DNA of 64,000 nt from Azorhizobium caulinodans ORS 571 (GCF_000010525.1 NC_009937.1:935501-999500), one strand, 5' to 3'. Counted from the first letter of the stretch, positions 7,410 to 16,787 are shown. Notes: generated by a model from the sequence alone, not told the origin. A program made the numbers and translations.

Positions 7410-8072
7410 ATGCCCGACTGGAAGGCCATAGAGGCCGAATACGGCTCCATGTCCACTCGCAAGCTGGCCGAGCGCCACGGGGTGACGGAAGGCGCCATCC
7501 GGAAGCGCAAGGCGAAGGGATGGGCCGAGCCGGGCGTGTTCGGTCATCGGCCGAAGAAGGAGAAGCCCGCCAAGGCCGCGACGCGGCCAAGGCAGAAGAA
7601 AGAGGCATCGAAGAAGGTGCGTACCGAGCGCGCGGTGCGCACCGAAAATGCGCACCAGAATGCGTACCAGTACGCACCTCCAGCGCCAGATGTGGTACGC
7701 GCTGAACCTTCAGCTCCGAAGCAGCGCGGAATTCCATTCCAGCCGGGCAAGAGCGGAAACCCGGCCGGCAGGCCCAAGGGGTCGCGCAACAAACTCGGTG
7801 AGGCGTTCATCGCCGCGCTGCACGACGACTTCATCGAAAACGGCCCGGAGACCATCCAGCGCGTCCGCGAAGAGAAGCCGGACCAATACCTGAAGGTGGT
7901 GGCCTCCATCCTTCCCAAGGAGCTGAAGGTCACGACGGAGGTGGACCTTTCCGATGACGAGCTTGACCGACGCATTCGGCAGCTCGCAGCCGCCCTTGAA
8001 CTCGAGATCGGAGGCGAAGGCGGAGCTGGCGAAGCTGCTGGCAGAGAAGCAGCGCCGGGCCGAACGCACTAA
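7410..8072 (+). CDS. terS: Terminase small subunit-like protein (DUF5681 domain)
   Basis: A 220-residue protein predicted to recognise phage DNA for packaging. Residues 1-40 form a helix-turn-helix (MSTRKLAERHGVTEGAIRKRKAKGW); a basic linker follows (Lys/Arg-rich, 45-75). Residues about 110-135 carry the DUF5681 signature (PFQPGKSGNPAGRPKGSRN), and residues 140-215 are helical and acidic, possibly for oligomerisation. It overlaps the large terminase gene by 119 bases in another frame, as is common for these modules. The terminase role is inferred from the domain order and the neighbour. Confidence 0.75.
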   Translation: MPDWKAIEAEYGSMSTRKLAERHGVTEGAIRKRKAKGWAEPGVFGHRPKKEKPAKAATRPRQKKEASKKVRTERAVRTENAHQNAYQYAPPAPDVVRAEPSAPKQRGIPFQPGKSGNPAGRPKGSRNKLGEAFIAALHDDFIENGPETIQRVREEKPDQYLKVVASILPKELKVTTEVDLSDDELDRRIRQLAAALELEIGGEGGAGEAAGREAAPGRTH

Positions 8073-8694
8073 GCTGCTGCGGATGTACCCGGAGACGGGC
8101 GCGCTGCGGCGGCAGCTCTATCCGAAGCACATGGCGTTCTTTCGGGCCGGCGTCGAGCACCAAGAACGGTGCATGATGGCCGCGAACCGCGTGGGCAAGA
8201 CATACGGCGTCGGCGGCTACGAGACGGTGCTGCACCTGACCGGCCGATACCCGGACTGGTGGGAGGGGCGGCGCTTCGATCATCCGATCGAGGCATGGGC
8301 GGCCGGCGACACGGGCGAGACGACGCGCGACATCGTGCAGTCGGTGCTGTTTGGGAAAATCGACGATCTGGGCACAGGCCTCATCCCGGCGGACGACATC
8401 GTGGGCGAGCCCAGCCGTCGGGCGGGCATCACCGGCGCCATCGACACGGCGGCCATCCGCCACCGTTCCGGCGGGACAAGCCTGATCGGCTTCAAGAGCT
8501 ATGACCAGGGGCGCAAGAAATTCCAGGGCACGGCGAAGCACGTGGTGTGGCTGGACGAAGAGCCGCCGGCCGACGTCTATCAGGAAGCCCTCATGCGCCT
8601 CATGACCACCAGCGGCCTGATGCTCTGCACGTTCACGCCCCTTGAGGGCATGACGGACATCGCCGCCCAGTTCATCGCGGCGATCGGTGTCTAG
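7954..8694 (+). pseudogene. terL: Terminase large subunit, ATPase half (frame ends at TAG 8692-8694)
   Basis: This frame encodes the N-terminal motor half of a P22 gp2-like large terminase: an adenine-binding segment, Walker A AANRVGKT (76-83) and Walker B VVWLDEE (197-203), then the coupling region LCTFTPLEGMTD. It stops right where intact relatives continue into the nuclease domain. The next frame (8687-9442) supplies that domain, and the two halves total about 496 residues, close to the 499 of P22 gp2. A single indel near 8670-8690 explains the split. Alternatives are a programmed +1 shift or coupled re-initiation at GTG 8687. Confidence 0.8.
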
Positions 8695-9442
8695 GTTCTG
8701 CATCCAGGCGACGTGGGATGATGTCCCGCACCTGACGCAGCAGCAGAAGGACGAGCTTTGGGCCGCAATCCCGGCCCACATGCGGGACGCGCGCACGAAG
8801 GGAATTCCGGTGCTGGGATCGGGCCGCGTGTTTCCGATCGCGGAAGAGCTGATCCTCTGCGACGCCATGCCCATCCCGAAGCACTGGGCGCGCATCAACG
8901 GTCTCGATTTCGGGTGGGATCACCCTTTTGGCGCGGTGTCGATCGCATGGGACCGCGACGCCGACGTGATCTATGTCGTGAACACCTATCGGGCCCGCGA
9001 GGAAAGCTCGGTCATACACGCCGCGGCGATCCGCCCATGGGGGAAGAAAATCCCCTGCGCGTGGCCACACGATGGCTTTCAGCACGACAAGGGGTCCGGC
9101 CAGCAGCTGGCCGAGCAATACCGCGACCACGGGCTTGAAATGCTCGACGAGCACGCTACCCACGAGCAGGGCGGCAACGGCGTCGAGGCCGGCATCATGG
9201 AGATGCTGGAGCGCATGCAGACGGGCCGGCTCAAGGTCTTCCGCCATCTGGAGGACTGGATGAGCGAATTCCGGCTCTACCACCGCAAGGACGGCAAGAT
9301 CGTGAAGGAGCGCGACGACCTCATGTCAGCCACGCGCTACGCGATCATGATGAAGCGCTTCGCTTCGCCCGAGCCGACCGGCCCGATTGACCGGCACCGC
9401 GCCGTGCGCGACCGCCCGCGAGGTTCCGCATGGACAGCATGA
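8687..9442 (+). pseudogene. terL: Terminase large subunit, nuclease half (separate frame)
   Basis: The C-terminal RNase H-like nuclease half of the large terminase, 251 residues if started at GTG 8687. It begins with the conserved strand FCIQATWDDVPHLT and includes the nuclease core GLDFGWDHPFG (about residues 70-80; Asp of the active site), PHDGFQHD and the C-terminal motif DDLMSATRYA. It is offset by +1 from the ATPase frame, and the two overlap by only eight bases. GTG 8687 lies inside the end of the first half and has no clear ribosome binding site, so independent translation is uncertain. It overlaps the portal gene by 13 bases. Confidence 0.8.
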
Positions 9443-11382
9443 GCGATAGCGCGCTGTCCGGCGCGGGCGAGAGCATGATCGGCGCGCCCGATGACATGGA
9501 CATGCGCCGGTTCCGCGCGTGGTTCCAGATGGACGCGGCGCACAGCCACAAGTGGCGGCCGGCGGCGCGCGAGTGGTATGCGTTCGTAGCGGGCGATCAG
9601 TGGTCGAGCGAGGAGAAAGCCGCGCTCGAGAGCCAGCAGCGGCCGGCCATCGTCTTCAACCGCTCGCTGTCCATCATCAAGGCCGTGGCGGGGTCCGAGA
9701 TCAACGGGCGGCAGGAAATCCACTATCTGCCGCGCACGCTGGACGACGCAGGGGTCAATGAGGCGCTGACCGGCGCCAGCAAGTATTTCGCGGATCAGGC
9801 CGGGGCCGAGGACGAAGAGAGCGATGCCTTTCAGGACAGCCTGATCTGCGGCATGGGCTGGACCGAGCAGCGGCTGGACAACACCGAGAACCCCGAGGGC
9901 GATTACGTCGAGGACCGCATCGACCCGCTCGAGATGTTCTGGGACCGAAGCGCAAAAAAGCGGAACCTCGCCGACGCGCGCCGGGTGTGCCGGGTGCGCA
10001 AGATCCCCATCAGCGACGCCCGCGACATGTTCCCCGGCTTCACGGACGCCGAACTTGATGCGACGTGGGCCGATGCTGGCGAGTTGATCGACCCGAACAA
10101 GACCGTCGAGCAGAAGCGGGTGCGCGACGGGAACTATGACGCCTTCAGCCTGGACGACGACCGTAGCGAGGTGACGCTTGTCGAGTTCCAGTGGTGGGAG
10201 AAAGAGCGGTATTTCATCGCCGCCGATCCGGCGACGGGCCAGCGCATCGAACTCTCGGCCAAGGAGCACGACGTGCTCAGCGGCCGCTTGTCCAAGCTGG
10301 GCGTGCAGCTCAACAGCGCCTCGGCGACGCGCAAGGTCTACAAGCGGGCCTTCATCGGCTCCGTGGTGCTGGAAGTTTCCACCCCGCCGACCGGGAACAC
10401 GTTCAGCTATGCCTGCATCACGGGCGAGCGCGACCGGAACGCCGGTACGTGGTTCGGCCTCATGCAGTTGATGCGCGACCCCCAGAAGTGGGCGAACCGC
10501 TGGCTTCAGCAGGCCCTGCACATCATGAACACCAACGCCAAGGGCGGGCTGCTGGCGGAGGAAGACGCATTCGAGGACCAGCGGGACGCCGAAGAGACCT
10601 GGGCGCGGCCGGACGCAATCACTTGGCTCCGCAAGGGCGCGCTGTCCTCGGTCAATGGCGCCAAGGTGCAGCCGAAGCCGCAGACCGGCATCCCCGCCGG
10701 CTATTACCAACTGCTGGAATTCGCCATCTCGTCCATTCGCGACGTGACCGGCATCAACCTCGAACTTCTGGGCATGCGGGACGCGAACCAGCCGGGCATT
10801 CTGGAGGCGCAGCGCAAGCAGGCCGCCATGACGATCCTCGCCACGGCCTTCGACAGCCTGCGGCGCTACCGGAAGGTGATCGGCAAGCAGCGGCTTTATT
10901 TCATCCAGAACTTCCTGAGCGACGGGCGCCTTGTGCGCATTCTTGGCCGGGATGGGACGGAGCGCGTCATCCCGCTCATGCGCGACACCACCGTGGGCGA
11001 ATATGACGTGGTGATCGACGACGCGCCGTCGGCACCGAACCAGAAGGAAGCCAACTGGGCGATCATCTCCCAGATGCTGCCGCTGGTCGGCCCGATGATG
11101 ACGCCGGAGCTGTGGCTGGCCGTGCTGGAGTATTCGCCGCTGCCGTCCGCTCTGGTCGAGAAGCTGAAGACGCTGATCCCTGCGCAGGGCGAGGCGTCTC
11201 CCGAGCAGAAGCAGCAGGCCATGGTGGCGCTCCAGTCCGCGCTGGCGAAGATCAAGGTGGACGAGACCACCGCCGCCAAGAACGCCGCCAGCGCTGCCCA
11301 GTCGCATGCCTCGGCCGAAAAGACACAGATCGAGGCGGCGCGCCTCATGCGCCAGCCCATCGGAATTCCCGCTCTCCAATAG
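9430..11382 (+). CDS. P22-like portal protein
   Basis: This 650-residue protein fits the P22 gp1 portal family, the 12-subunit ring at the capsid vertex through which DNA enters and leaves. The order is typical: an N-terminal region (AREWYAFVAGDQWS; PAIVFNRSLSIIKAVAGSEINGR), a clip/stem region in the middle, and a helical Ala/Gln/Glu-rich tail (570-640) able to form the barrel. It is slightly shorter than P22 gp1 (725). It starts inside the end of the terminase gene, and the scaffold gene follows, the standard order for this phage type. Confidence 0.9.
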   Translation: MDSMSDSALSGAGESMIGAPDDMDMRRFRAWFQMDAAHSHKWRPAAREWYAFVAGDQWSSEEKAALESQQRPAIVFNRSLSIIKAVAGSEINGRQEIHYLPRTLDDAGVNEALTGASKYFADQAGAEDEESDAFQDSLICGMGWTEQRLDNTENPEGDYVEDRIDPLEMFWDRSAKKRNLADARRVCRVRKIPISDARDMFPGFTDAELDATWADAGELIDPNKTVEQKRVRDGNYDAFSLDDDRSEVTLVEFQWWEKERYFIAADPATGQRIELSAKEHDVLSGRLSKLGVQLNSASATRKVYKRAFIGSVVLEVSTPPTGNTFSYACITGERDRNAGTWFGLMQLMRDPQKWANRWLQQALHIMNTNAKGGLLAEEDAFEDQRDAEETWARPDAITWLRKGALSSVNGAKVQPKPQTGIPAGYYQLLEFAISSIRDVTGINLELLGMRDANQPGILEAQRKQAAMTILATAFDSLRRYRKVIGKQRLYFIQNFLSDGRLVRILGRDGTERVIPLMRDTTVGEYDVVIDDAPSAPNQKEANWAIISQMLPLVGPMMTPELWLAVLEYSPLPSALVEKLKTLIPAQGEASPEQKQQAMVALQSALAKIKVDETTAAKNAASAAQSHASAEKTQIEAARLMRQPIGIPALQ

Positions 11383-11443
11383 CGGGCTTCGCCCGGCGGC
11401 CGCGTGAGTGCCGTCTTCGCATCCATCACGTCACGAGGACACG

Positions 11444-12406
11444 ATGACCGAGCAGAACACCGGGACGCCCAGTGCGGCGGACACCGCCGACCTGAGCCCC
11501 GAAGACCGCGCCTATTTCGAGAGCGCCGGTGCGCTGACGCCGGGCGATGACACGGGCGCCCCCGCCCCCGAGGACACCGCGGCGCCGGCCGGGCTGGTGG
11601 ACGACGCCGACCTCGGCGAAGACGATGCCGCCGACGGCAAGCGCAACGATGGCCGCTATGTCCGGCACGGCGCGTTTCACGCGGAGCGCGAGCGCCGAAA
11701 GGCCACCGAACGGGCGCTGGAAGAGACCAAGCTCGGCTACGCCCGGCTGGAAGAGCGGCTGAACCTGCTGACGCAGGCCTTCACGCCGCCCCCGGCGCAG
11801 GAACAGCAACCCGCCGCCCCGCCCAACGCCGATGAAGACCCGCTGGGATACATCAAGTGGCTGGGCGAGCAGGTCACCGCGGCGAACAAGACGGCCACGC
11901 AGGTGCGTGAGCAGACGGCCGAGGTGCAGGATCATCAGCGACTGGTGTCCACCTATCAGCAGGACGCGCTGCGCTTCGCCAAGGACACGCCGGATTTCCG
12001 CGACGCCTACTCGCACCTGATCTCCAGCCGCGACCAGGAACTCCAGCTCTATGGCGTCGCAAATCCGCAGGAGCGGGCGCGTATCATCCAGCAGGAGGAA
12101 GCGCAGCTGGTCCGCAACGCCGTGCAGGCGGGCAAGTCGCCGGCCGAGGTGGTCTATGGCCTCGCCAAGACGCGGGGCTATGCCATGAAGGCGCCGCCCG
12201 CGCAGGAGCAGCCCAACGCTGCGGACGAGGTGTCCCGGCTCGCGGCGGTGGCGGCGGCCTCCAAGTCACTGTCGAATGCCGGCGGCCGCGCCGGTGGCGA
12301 ACTCAACGCCAAGGCCCTCGCCGAGATGAGCGACGCCGAGTTCCAGGCGATCTATGAGAAGGTGCAGGGCGACCCCGCCAAGATGCGCCAGCTCTTCGGC
12401 GGCTGA
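11444..12406 (+). CDS. Capsid scaffolding protein
   Basis: A 320-residue acidic protein (Asp/Glu/Ala/Gln-rich) with a disordered N-terminus, a coiled-coil segment at about residues 70-105 (HAERERRKATERALEETKLGYARLEERL) and a short C-terminal helix rich in Lys and Met (AIYEKVQGDPAKMRQLFGG). This composition and the place between portal and coat fit scaffolding proteins such as P22 gp8, which guide procapsid assembly and then exit. ATG 11444 is preceded by ACGAGGAC. Identification rests on features and synteny. Confidence 0.8.
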   Translation: MTEQNTGTPSAADTADLSPEDRAYFESAGALTPGDDTGAPAPEDTAAPAGLVDDADLGEDDAADGKRNDGRYVRHGAFHAERERRKATERALEETKLGYARLEERLNLLTQAFTPPPAQEQQPAAPPNADEDPLGYIKWLGEQVTAANKTATQVREQTAEVQDHQRLVSTYQQDALRFAKDTPDFRDAYSHLISSRDQELQLYGVANPQERARIIQQEEAQLVRNAVQAGKSPAEVVYGLAKTRGYAMKAPPAQEQPNAADEVSRLAAVAAASKSLSNAGGRAGGELNAKALAEMSDAEFQAIYEKVQGDPAKMRQLFGG

Positions 12407-12408
12407 CG

Positions 12409-12666
12409 GTGGCCGGCGATATCGTCCCTCTCTGGGGCGGGGAGCTGGCGACGGGAACGACCCCTGTCCCGTGTGTCGTCGACATGCTGCGCGATCTTCT
12501 GGCGCGAGCCGAGCGCGGCGAGATTGTCGGCCTTGCGGTGGCTACCGTTTCTGGAGCGCGCACGGTCGAGACCGAATGGGCAGAGGCCGGAGGGTTCAAG
12601 CTGGAGCTGGCAGCGTCAGTGATGACGCTCCATGCCCGAATGGCGGGAGACCTCGCGGATCTCTGA
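12409..12666 (+). CDS. Small hypothetical phage protein
   Basis: An 85-residue protein starting at GTG 12409, two bases after the scaffold stop. It has the pattern MLRDLLARAERGEIVGLAVATV followed by TEWAEAGGFKLELAASVMTLHARM. Similar small proteins are widespread in alphaproteobacterial prophages and islands, but I know of no proven function. It is probably a compact alpha/beta protein with no membrane segment. It may be cargo in the head operon rather than a structural protein. Confidence 0.7.
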   Translation: MAGDIVPLWGGELATGTTPVPCVVDMLRDLLARAERGEIVGLAVATVSGARTVETEWAEAGGFKLELAASVMTLHARMAGDLADL

Positions 12667-12697
12667 ACGACGGCTGATCCACGTCACGGATTGCCCC

Positions 12698-12724
12698 GGG
12701 CCGGCTAGGCTCTTCGTCCGGCCC
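12698..12724 (+). other. Inverted repeat upstream of the coat gene
   Basis: GGGCCGG (12698-12704) pairs with CCGGCCC (12718-12724) around a 13-base loop, in the 157-base gap before the coat gene. There is no T-run, so it is unlikely to be a strong terminator; it could stabilise or process the coat mRNA. Confidence 0.4.
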
Positions 12725-12823
12725 ACGTCAGCGGCCAGCTCGCGCGCCCCGAGGTCAAACGGGCGCTTCGTTCTTGCGCTGAACGTCAACAGGCGCGCTT
12801 CCACAAAAATCGGAACCTGAACA

Positions 12824-13891
12824 ATGGCTTATACCCGTTTTGGCGTGAATGACGCCCTTGCGGTCAAGCTGTGGTCGAAGGGGCTCGATGCCGAAGCGCT
12901 CAAGGCAACTCCGATTGCCCCGCTCATCGGCGACGGGACCAACTCGATCATCCAGCGCAAGACCGAGACCGGAAAGGGCTCCGGTGACAAGGTCACCTAC
13001 GGCCTGCGCCTCCAGCTCACCGGCGACGGCTTCACCGAGAACGAGGTTGCGGAAGGCAACGGCGAGAGCCTGAGCATCTATTCCGACGGCCTCCTCATCA
13101 ATGAGCTGGGCCACGTCGTCTCGGCGGCCAGCAACAACACGATCGACGCGCAGCGCGTGCCGTTCGAAATCCGCTCCGAGTGCAAGGACGGTCTCGCGGA
13201 CTGGTTTGCCAAGCGCATGTCGGTCAGCTTCTTCAACCAGGTGTGTGGCTTCACCGCCGAGACCCGGACGAAGTATGCCGGCCTCAATGCGATCGCGGCG
13301 CCGTCTTCGGGCCGCGTGCTGCGCCCGACCGGTTCCAACGATCAGGCCCTCGGCTCCTCCAACCTCTTCACCCTCGACCTGATCGACAAGGCGAAGGAGA
13401 TGGCGGAGACGGCCAGCCCGAAGATCCGCCCGGTCAAGGTGGGCTCGGACGACTATTACGTGTGCTACCTGCACCCGTATCAGGTCACCGACCTGCGCAC
13501 GACCACGGCGACGGGCCAGTGGCTGGACATCCAGAAGGCGGCCATGGCCGGCGGGATGGTGGACAAGAGCCCCATCTTCACCGGCGCGCTCGGCGTCTAC
13601 AACGGCGTGGTGCTCCGCTCCGCCGTGGACGTGACGCAGGGCGTCAACTCCAGCACCAGTGCGGCGATCTCGACCGTCCGCCGGGCGGTGTTCCTCGGCG
13701 CGCAGGCCGCTGTCATCGGCTTCGGCCAGGACAACGGGCCGACCCGCTACCGCTGGAACGAGGAGCTGTTCGACCACAAGCGCCGCATGGAGGTGTCTGC
13801 CTGGACGATCTTCGGCCTGAAGAAGACGCAGTTCAACAACGTCGACTTCGGCACGATCGTCATCAGCACCTACGCTGCGGCCCACGGCTGA
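12824..13891 (+). CDS. Major capsid protein, N4 gp56 family
   Basis: A 355-residue coat protein of the N4 gp56/DUF4043 type. Family hallmarks are the N-terminal VKLWSKGLDAEALKATP, the segment GDKVTYGLRLQLTGDG (about residues 55-70), RVPFEIRSECKDGLADWFAKRM and the C-terminal RRMEVSAWTIFGLKK. It would form the HK97-fold capsid. It sits between scaffold and head-tail genes, as expected. The coat family differs from that of P22 itself although portal, terminase and tail proteins are P22-like, so the head module is mosaic. A clear gap with its own ribosome binding region precedes ATG 12824. Confidence 0.9.
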   Translation: MAYTRFGVNDALAVKLWSKGLDAEALKATPIAPLIGDGTNSIIQRKTETGKGSGDKVTYGLRLQLTGDGFTENEVAEGNGESLSIYSDGLLINELGHVVSAASNNTIDAQRVPFEIRSECKDGLADWFAKRMSVSFFNQVCGFTAETRTKYAGLNAIAAPSSGRVLRPTGSNDQALGSSNLFTLDLIDKAKEMAETASPKIRPVKVGSDDYYVCYLHPYQVTDLRTTTATGQWLDIQKAAMAGGMVDKSPIFTGALGVYNGVVLRSAVDVTQGVNSSTSAAISTVRRAVFLGAQAAVIGFGQDNGPTRYRWNEELFDHKRRMEVSAWTIFGLKKTQFNNVDFGTIVISTYAAAHG

Positions 13892-13906
13892 TAGGAGGCT
13901 CATCAC

Positions 13907-14326
13907 ATGGCCACCAACACCGCAGGCTCGGTCGCCCGGCAGTATGCCTCCCAGCTCGTCCACTACCTTCGCTTCACCGTCAACTACAATGACGCGGGCA
14001 TCGGCAGTGGCGTGCGCAAGGGGACGCTGCCGGCCGGCGCGCTGATCCTCTCCACCTCCGTCAATGTGGCGACCGTGTTCAACGCGGCCTCCACCAACGT
14101 GCTGACGGTCGGCACCAACTCGACCTCGTTCAACAACATCGTCGCTTCCGGCGATGTGGACGAAAGCGCGGCGGCACTGACCAACGGCATCAAGCCCACC
14201 AGCGCCGCCCTGGTGCCGCTGGCGTCCGATTTGGACGTGTACGCGATGTATACCCAGACGGGCACTGCGGCGACGACCGGCAAGGCCTATGTCGTGATCC
14301 AGTACATCCCGGACAACGACGGCTGA
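13907..14326 (+). CDS. Phage head-associated protein, possibly decoration
   Basis: A 139-residue Thr/Ser/Ala/Val-rich protein, predicted mostly beta strand (GALILSTSVNVATVFNAASTNVLTVGTNS and TGKAYVVIQYIPDND). It follows the coat gene by 15 bases with AGGAGG upstream of ATG 13907. Similar small beta proteins next to N4 gp56-type coat genes are thought to be head decoration or minor structural proteins. The role is inferred from position and composition. Confidence 0.7.
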   Translation: MATNTAGSVARQYASQLVHYLRFTVNYNDAGIGSGVRKGTLPAGALILSTSVNVATVFNAASTNVLTVGTNSTSFNNIVASGDVDESAAALTNGIKPTSAALVPLASDLDVYAMYTQTGTAATTGKAYVVIQYIPDNDG

Positions 14327-14404
14327 TGCACGCGGCCCTCTTCTGGCTGCTCCACGAACAGGCGGCGGGGCTCTATGACCCGCCGCCACTTCCGGAGGTG
14401 AGCA

Positions 14405-15037
14405 ATGTCGACCAAGGCGACCATGATCGAGAGGATCGCGGACGAACTCGCACGCGACGACCTGACCGATCAGATCGACCGCGCCATCGTCGACGCAATC
14501 GAGGCCTTCCGGACTGAGCGTTTCCTGTTCTGCGAAACGCGGGCGCTGACCTTCAACACCGCCGACGGGCAGGAATTCTACGGTTCGGACGATCTGGCCG
14601 ATATTCCGAACATCATCGCCTTCGATTTTGTGACCTATCTCGACGGCAACACGGTCTTCCAGCTCTCTCAGGTCGAGCCGGTCGACATCGAGATGGCGTC
14701 GCTCAACGGCACGGCCAAGGGATCGCCGAGCGCGTTCGCCTATTTCGCGGAGCAGATCCGCATCTATCCCGTCCCGAGCAATGTCTGGCCGGTGCGGATC
14801 ACGGGCCAGTTGAGCCCGCCGGCGCCTGCCGGCCCTGACACGACGGGCAACCGCTGGATGACCGATGGCGAGCGCCTGGTGCGCGCGCGGGCGAAGCTGG
14901 AGCTGGCGCTGCATGTCGTCAATGACGACGCCCTCGCCCAGCGCATGAACCTCGCCATGGAGGATTACCGCAGCCAGATGGCCAAGCGCGCCAACCGCAA
15001 GATGGGGACGGGCGTCATCCGCCCGATGAACCTCTGA
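14405..15037 (+). CDS. Head-to-tail adaptor, P22 gp4-like
   Basis: A 210-residue protein with the features of the P22 gp4 tail accessory family: an N-terminal helical part (MSTKATMIERIADELARDDLTDQI...AFRTERFLFCE) and a middle beta-rich insert. A C-terminal helical region follows (ERLVRARAKLELALHVVNDDALAQRM). In P22 gp4 binds the portal ring and closes the filled head. ATG 14405 has GGAGG 8 bases upstream. The next gene, the tail hub, overlaps its last base. Confidence 0.75.
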   Translation: MSTKATMIERIADELARDDLTDQIDRAIVDAIEAFRTERFLFCETRALTFNTADGQEFYGSDDLADIPNIIAFDFVTYLDGNTVFQLSQVEPVDIEMASLNGTAKGSPSAFAYFAEQIRIYPVPSNVWPVRITGQLSPPAPAGPDTTGNRWMTDGERLVRARAKLELALHVVNDDALAQRMNLAMEDYRSQMAKRANRKMGTGVIRPMNL

Positions 15038-16488
15038 TGCTGGCCTTCGGCGAATACCGGCCCGACGTGTCGGACTATAACGGCCAGCACAGCCAGACCA
15101 TGCTGAACGTCTTCCCGCGCGGGGACGGTTATGGGCCGGTGGCGAGCATCGAGGCGCTGACCGACGCGCTGCCGGCGCCCTGCCGGGGCTATATCCGGGC
15201 GATCAACGAAGACGGCTCGGTCACGATCATCGCGGGCACGGCCAACGGCCTCTGGCGCCTCAACAACACGACCTTCGCATGGGAGGACGTGTCGAAGGGG
15301 CCTTACAATCTGACGGGCTCCGATCTGTGGAGCTTTGCCCAGTTCGACAACCGGGTGGTGGCGGCGCAGATCGGCGACCCCATGCAGGTCATCACGCTGG
15401 GCGCGGGCTCGACGCAGTTCGAGGATCTGGCCGGCGATCCGCCGCAGGCGCGATACGTCTCGGTGGTGAGTCGGTTCCTGGTGGCGAGCGGGCTGCTTGG
15501 CGCGCCCCTGCGCATCCAGTGGTCGGCCATCGACAATATCGAGGGGTGGACCTCGGGAACGGACCAGTCTGATTTTCAGGACTTCGCGGATGGTGGCGCC
15601 GTTCAGGGCGTTGCCGGCGGCGAGCTGGGGATCGTCTTTCAGGAGAACGCCATCCGCCGGCTGATCTATTCGCCCGGCTCTGCGGTCATCTTCCAGATCG
15701 ACAAGGTGCCGGGTGAGACAGGGTGTGCGGTGGCGCTGAGCATCACCCAGGCGGCCGGATACGTGTTCTGGTATGCGGGATCGGGCTTCTACCGGATGAA
15801 CCCGGCCGGCGCCCCCGAGCCGATCGGGAAAGAACGGGTGGACCGCACCTTTGCCGCCGACTTCAATGCCGACAACCTCCAGTTGATGATGGGCGCGGCG
15901 GACCCCCGATCCAGCCGGATCATCTGGGCCTATCGCTCCCAGTCCGGCGCGGCGGGGCGCTTCGACAAGGCCTTGGCCTACGACTATCTGCTGAACCGCT
16001 GGACGCCGCTCCAGTTCCAGGGCGAGTTCATCGCGCCATTCGCCCAGCCGGGCATGACGCTCGAGCGTCTGGACGCGGCCTATCCGGAATACAATCTCGA
16101 CACGCTGCCGTTCTCGCTGGACTCGTTCCCAGCGTCTGGCGGGCTGCTCATGGCGGCTTTCGATGCCCAGCACCGTCTGGGGCTGTTCACCGGGCCCAAC
16201 CTTGAGGCGACCCTCGTCTCGGCCGAGGGCGGCGGTGCGCAGCGGGCAATGATCAAAGCCGCGATGCCGGTCACGGATGCGACCGAGGTGATGGCCTCCA
16301 TCAGCCAGCGCAGCACGCTCATGGATGCCGGAGAGTGGTCGCGCGAGACGACGCGCAACATCCTCGGCTGGTGCCCGATCCGCCGCGACACGCGCTTCTA
16401 TCGGTTCAAGCTCCGGTTCAGGAAGGGCGCTCGCTGGACGTTCTGCACGGGCGTTGAGGTCGACGCCGTTCCCACGGGGTCGCGATGA
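15037..16488 (+). CDS. Packaged-DNA stabilisation protein, P22 gp10-like tail hub
   Basis: A 483-residue beta-rich protein with repeated strand-turn patterns expected of a beta-propeller (FDNRVVAAQIGDPMQVI, AAGYVFWYAGSGFYRM, IIWAYRSQSG). P22 gp10, of similar size (472), forms the hexameric hub that plugs the head and anchors spikes. It lies directly after the gp4-like adaptor and its stop overlaps the next start by ATGA. The assignment is based on fold pattern, length and order. Confidence 0.8.
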   Translation: MLAFGEYRPDVSDYNGQHSQTMLNVFPRGDGYGPVASIEALTDALPAPCRGYIRAINEDGSVTIIAGTANGLWRLNNTTFAWEDVSKGPYNLTGSDLWSFAQFDNRVVAAQIGDPMQVITLGAGSTQFEDLAGDPPQARYVSVVSRFLVASGLLGAPLRIQWSAIDNIEGWTSGTDQSDFQDFADGGAVQGVAGGELGIVFQENAIRRLIYSPGSAVIFQIDKVPGETGCAVALSITQAAGYVFWYAGSGFYRMNPAGAPEPIGKERVDRTFAADFNADNLQLMMGAADPRSSRIIWAYRSQSGAAGRFDKALAYDYLLNRWTPLQFQGEFIAPFAQPGMTLERLDAAYPEYNLDTLPFSLDSFPASGGLLMAAFDAQHRLGLFTGPNLEATLVSAEGGGAQRAMIKAAMPVTDATEVMASISQRSTLMDAGEWSRETTRNILGWCPIRRDTRFYRFKLRFRKGARWTFCTGVEVDAVPTGSR

Positions 16489-16787
16489 GCCTCCAGATCC
16501 CCGCCCTGACCGAGAAAGACCCGTTCAAGCTGGCGCAGGCTATCCGTGAACTGGCGGTGGGCCGCTCCAATGCCGTGGGCACATGCACGCTGACGCCGGG
16601 CGCCGCGCTGACGACGGTGGCCGCCGTGAACTGCGCACCGGGCAGCGTGGTGTTCCTGATGCCGACGACCGCAACCGCGGCAACCGCGACAGGCCTCTAT
16701 GCGGTGGCGGCCGCGGGGTCGTTCACGGTGCATCACGACGTGTCGTCTGCCACGGACCGGACGTTCGGCTATGTCGCCCTCGGCTGA
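16485..16787 (+). CDS. Small phage structural protein
   Basis: A 100-residue protein: a helical head (residues 1-30, EKDPFKLAQAIRELAVGRSN) followed by an Ala/Thr/Val-rich beta domain ending RTFGYVALG. The pattern of a Cys-containing TLTPGAALTTVAAVNCAPGSVVFLMPTT segment recurs in many alphaproteobacterial podoviral prophages downstream of the tail hub. Function is unproven; it may trimerise at the tail tip. Both ends overlap neighbours, indicating translational coupling. Confidence 0.75.
   Translation: MSLQIPALTEKDPFKLAQAIRELAVGRSNAVGTCTLTPGAALTTVAAVNCAPGSVVFLMPTTATAATATGLYAVAAAGSFTVHHDVSSATDRTFGYVALG

Noticed and set aside
14326-14517. 63-codon frame beginning right after the head-associated gene
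   Set aside because: More than half of it overlaps the gp4-like gene in another frame and reads as Arg/Asp-rich shadow sequence.
12755-14914. 719-codon antisense frame across the coat and head genes, and a 680-codon one across the portal gene (9337-11379)
   Set aside because: They are shadows of recognised phage genes and have no domain content.
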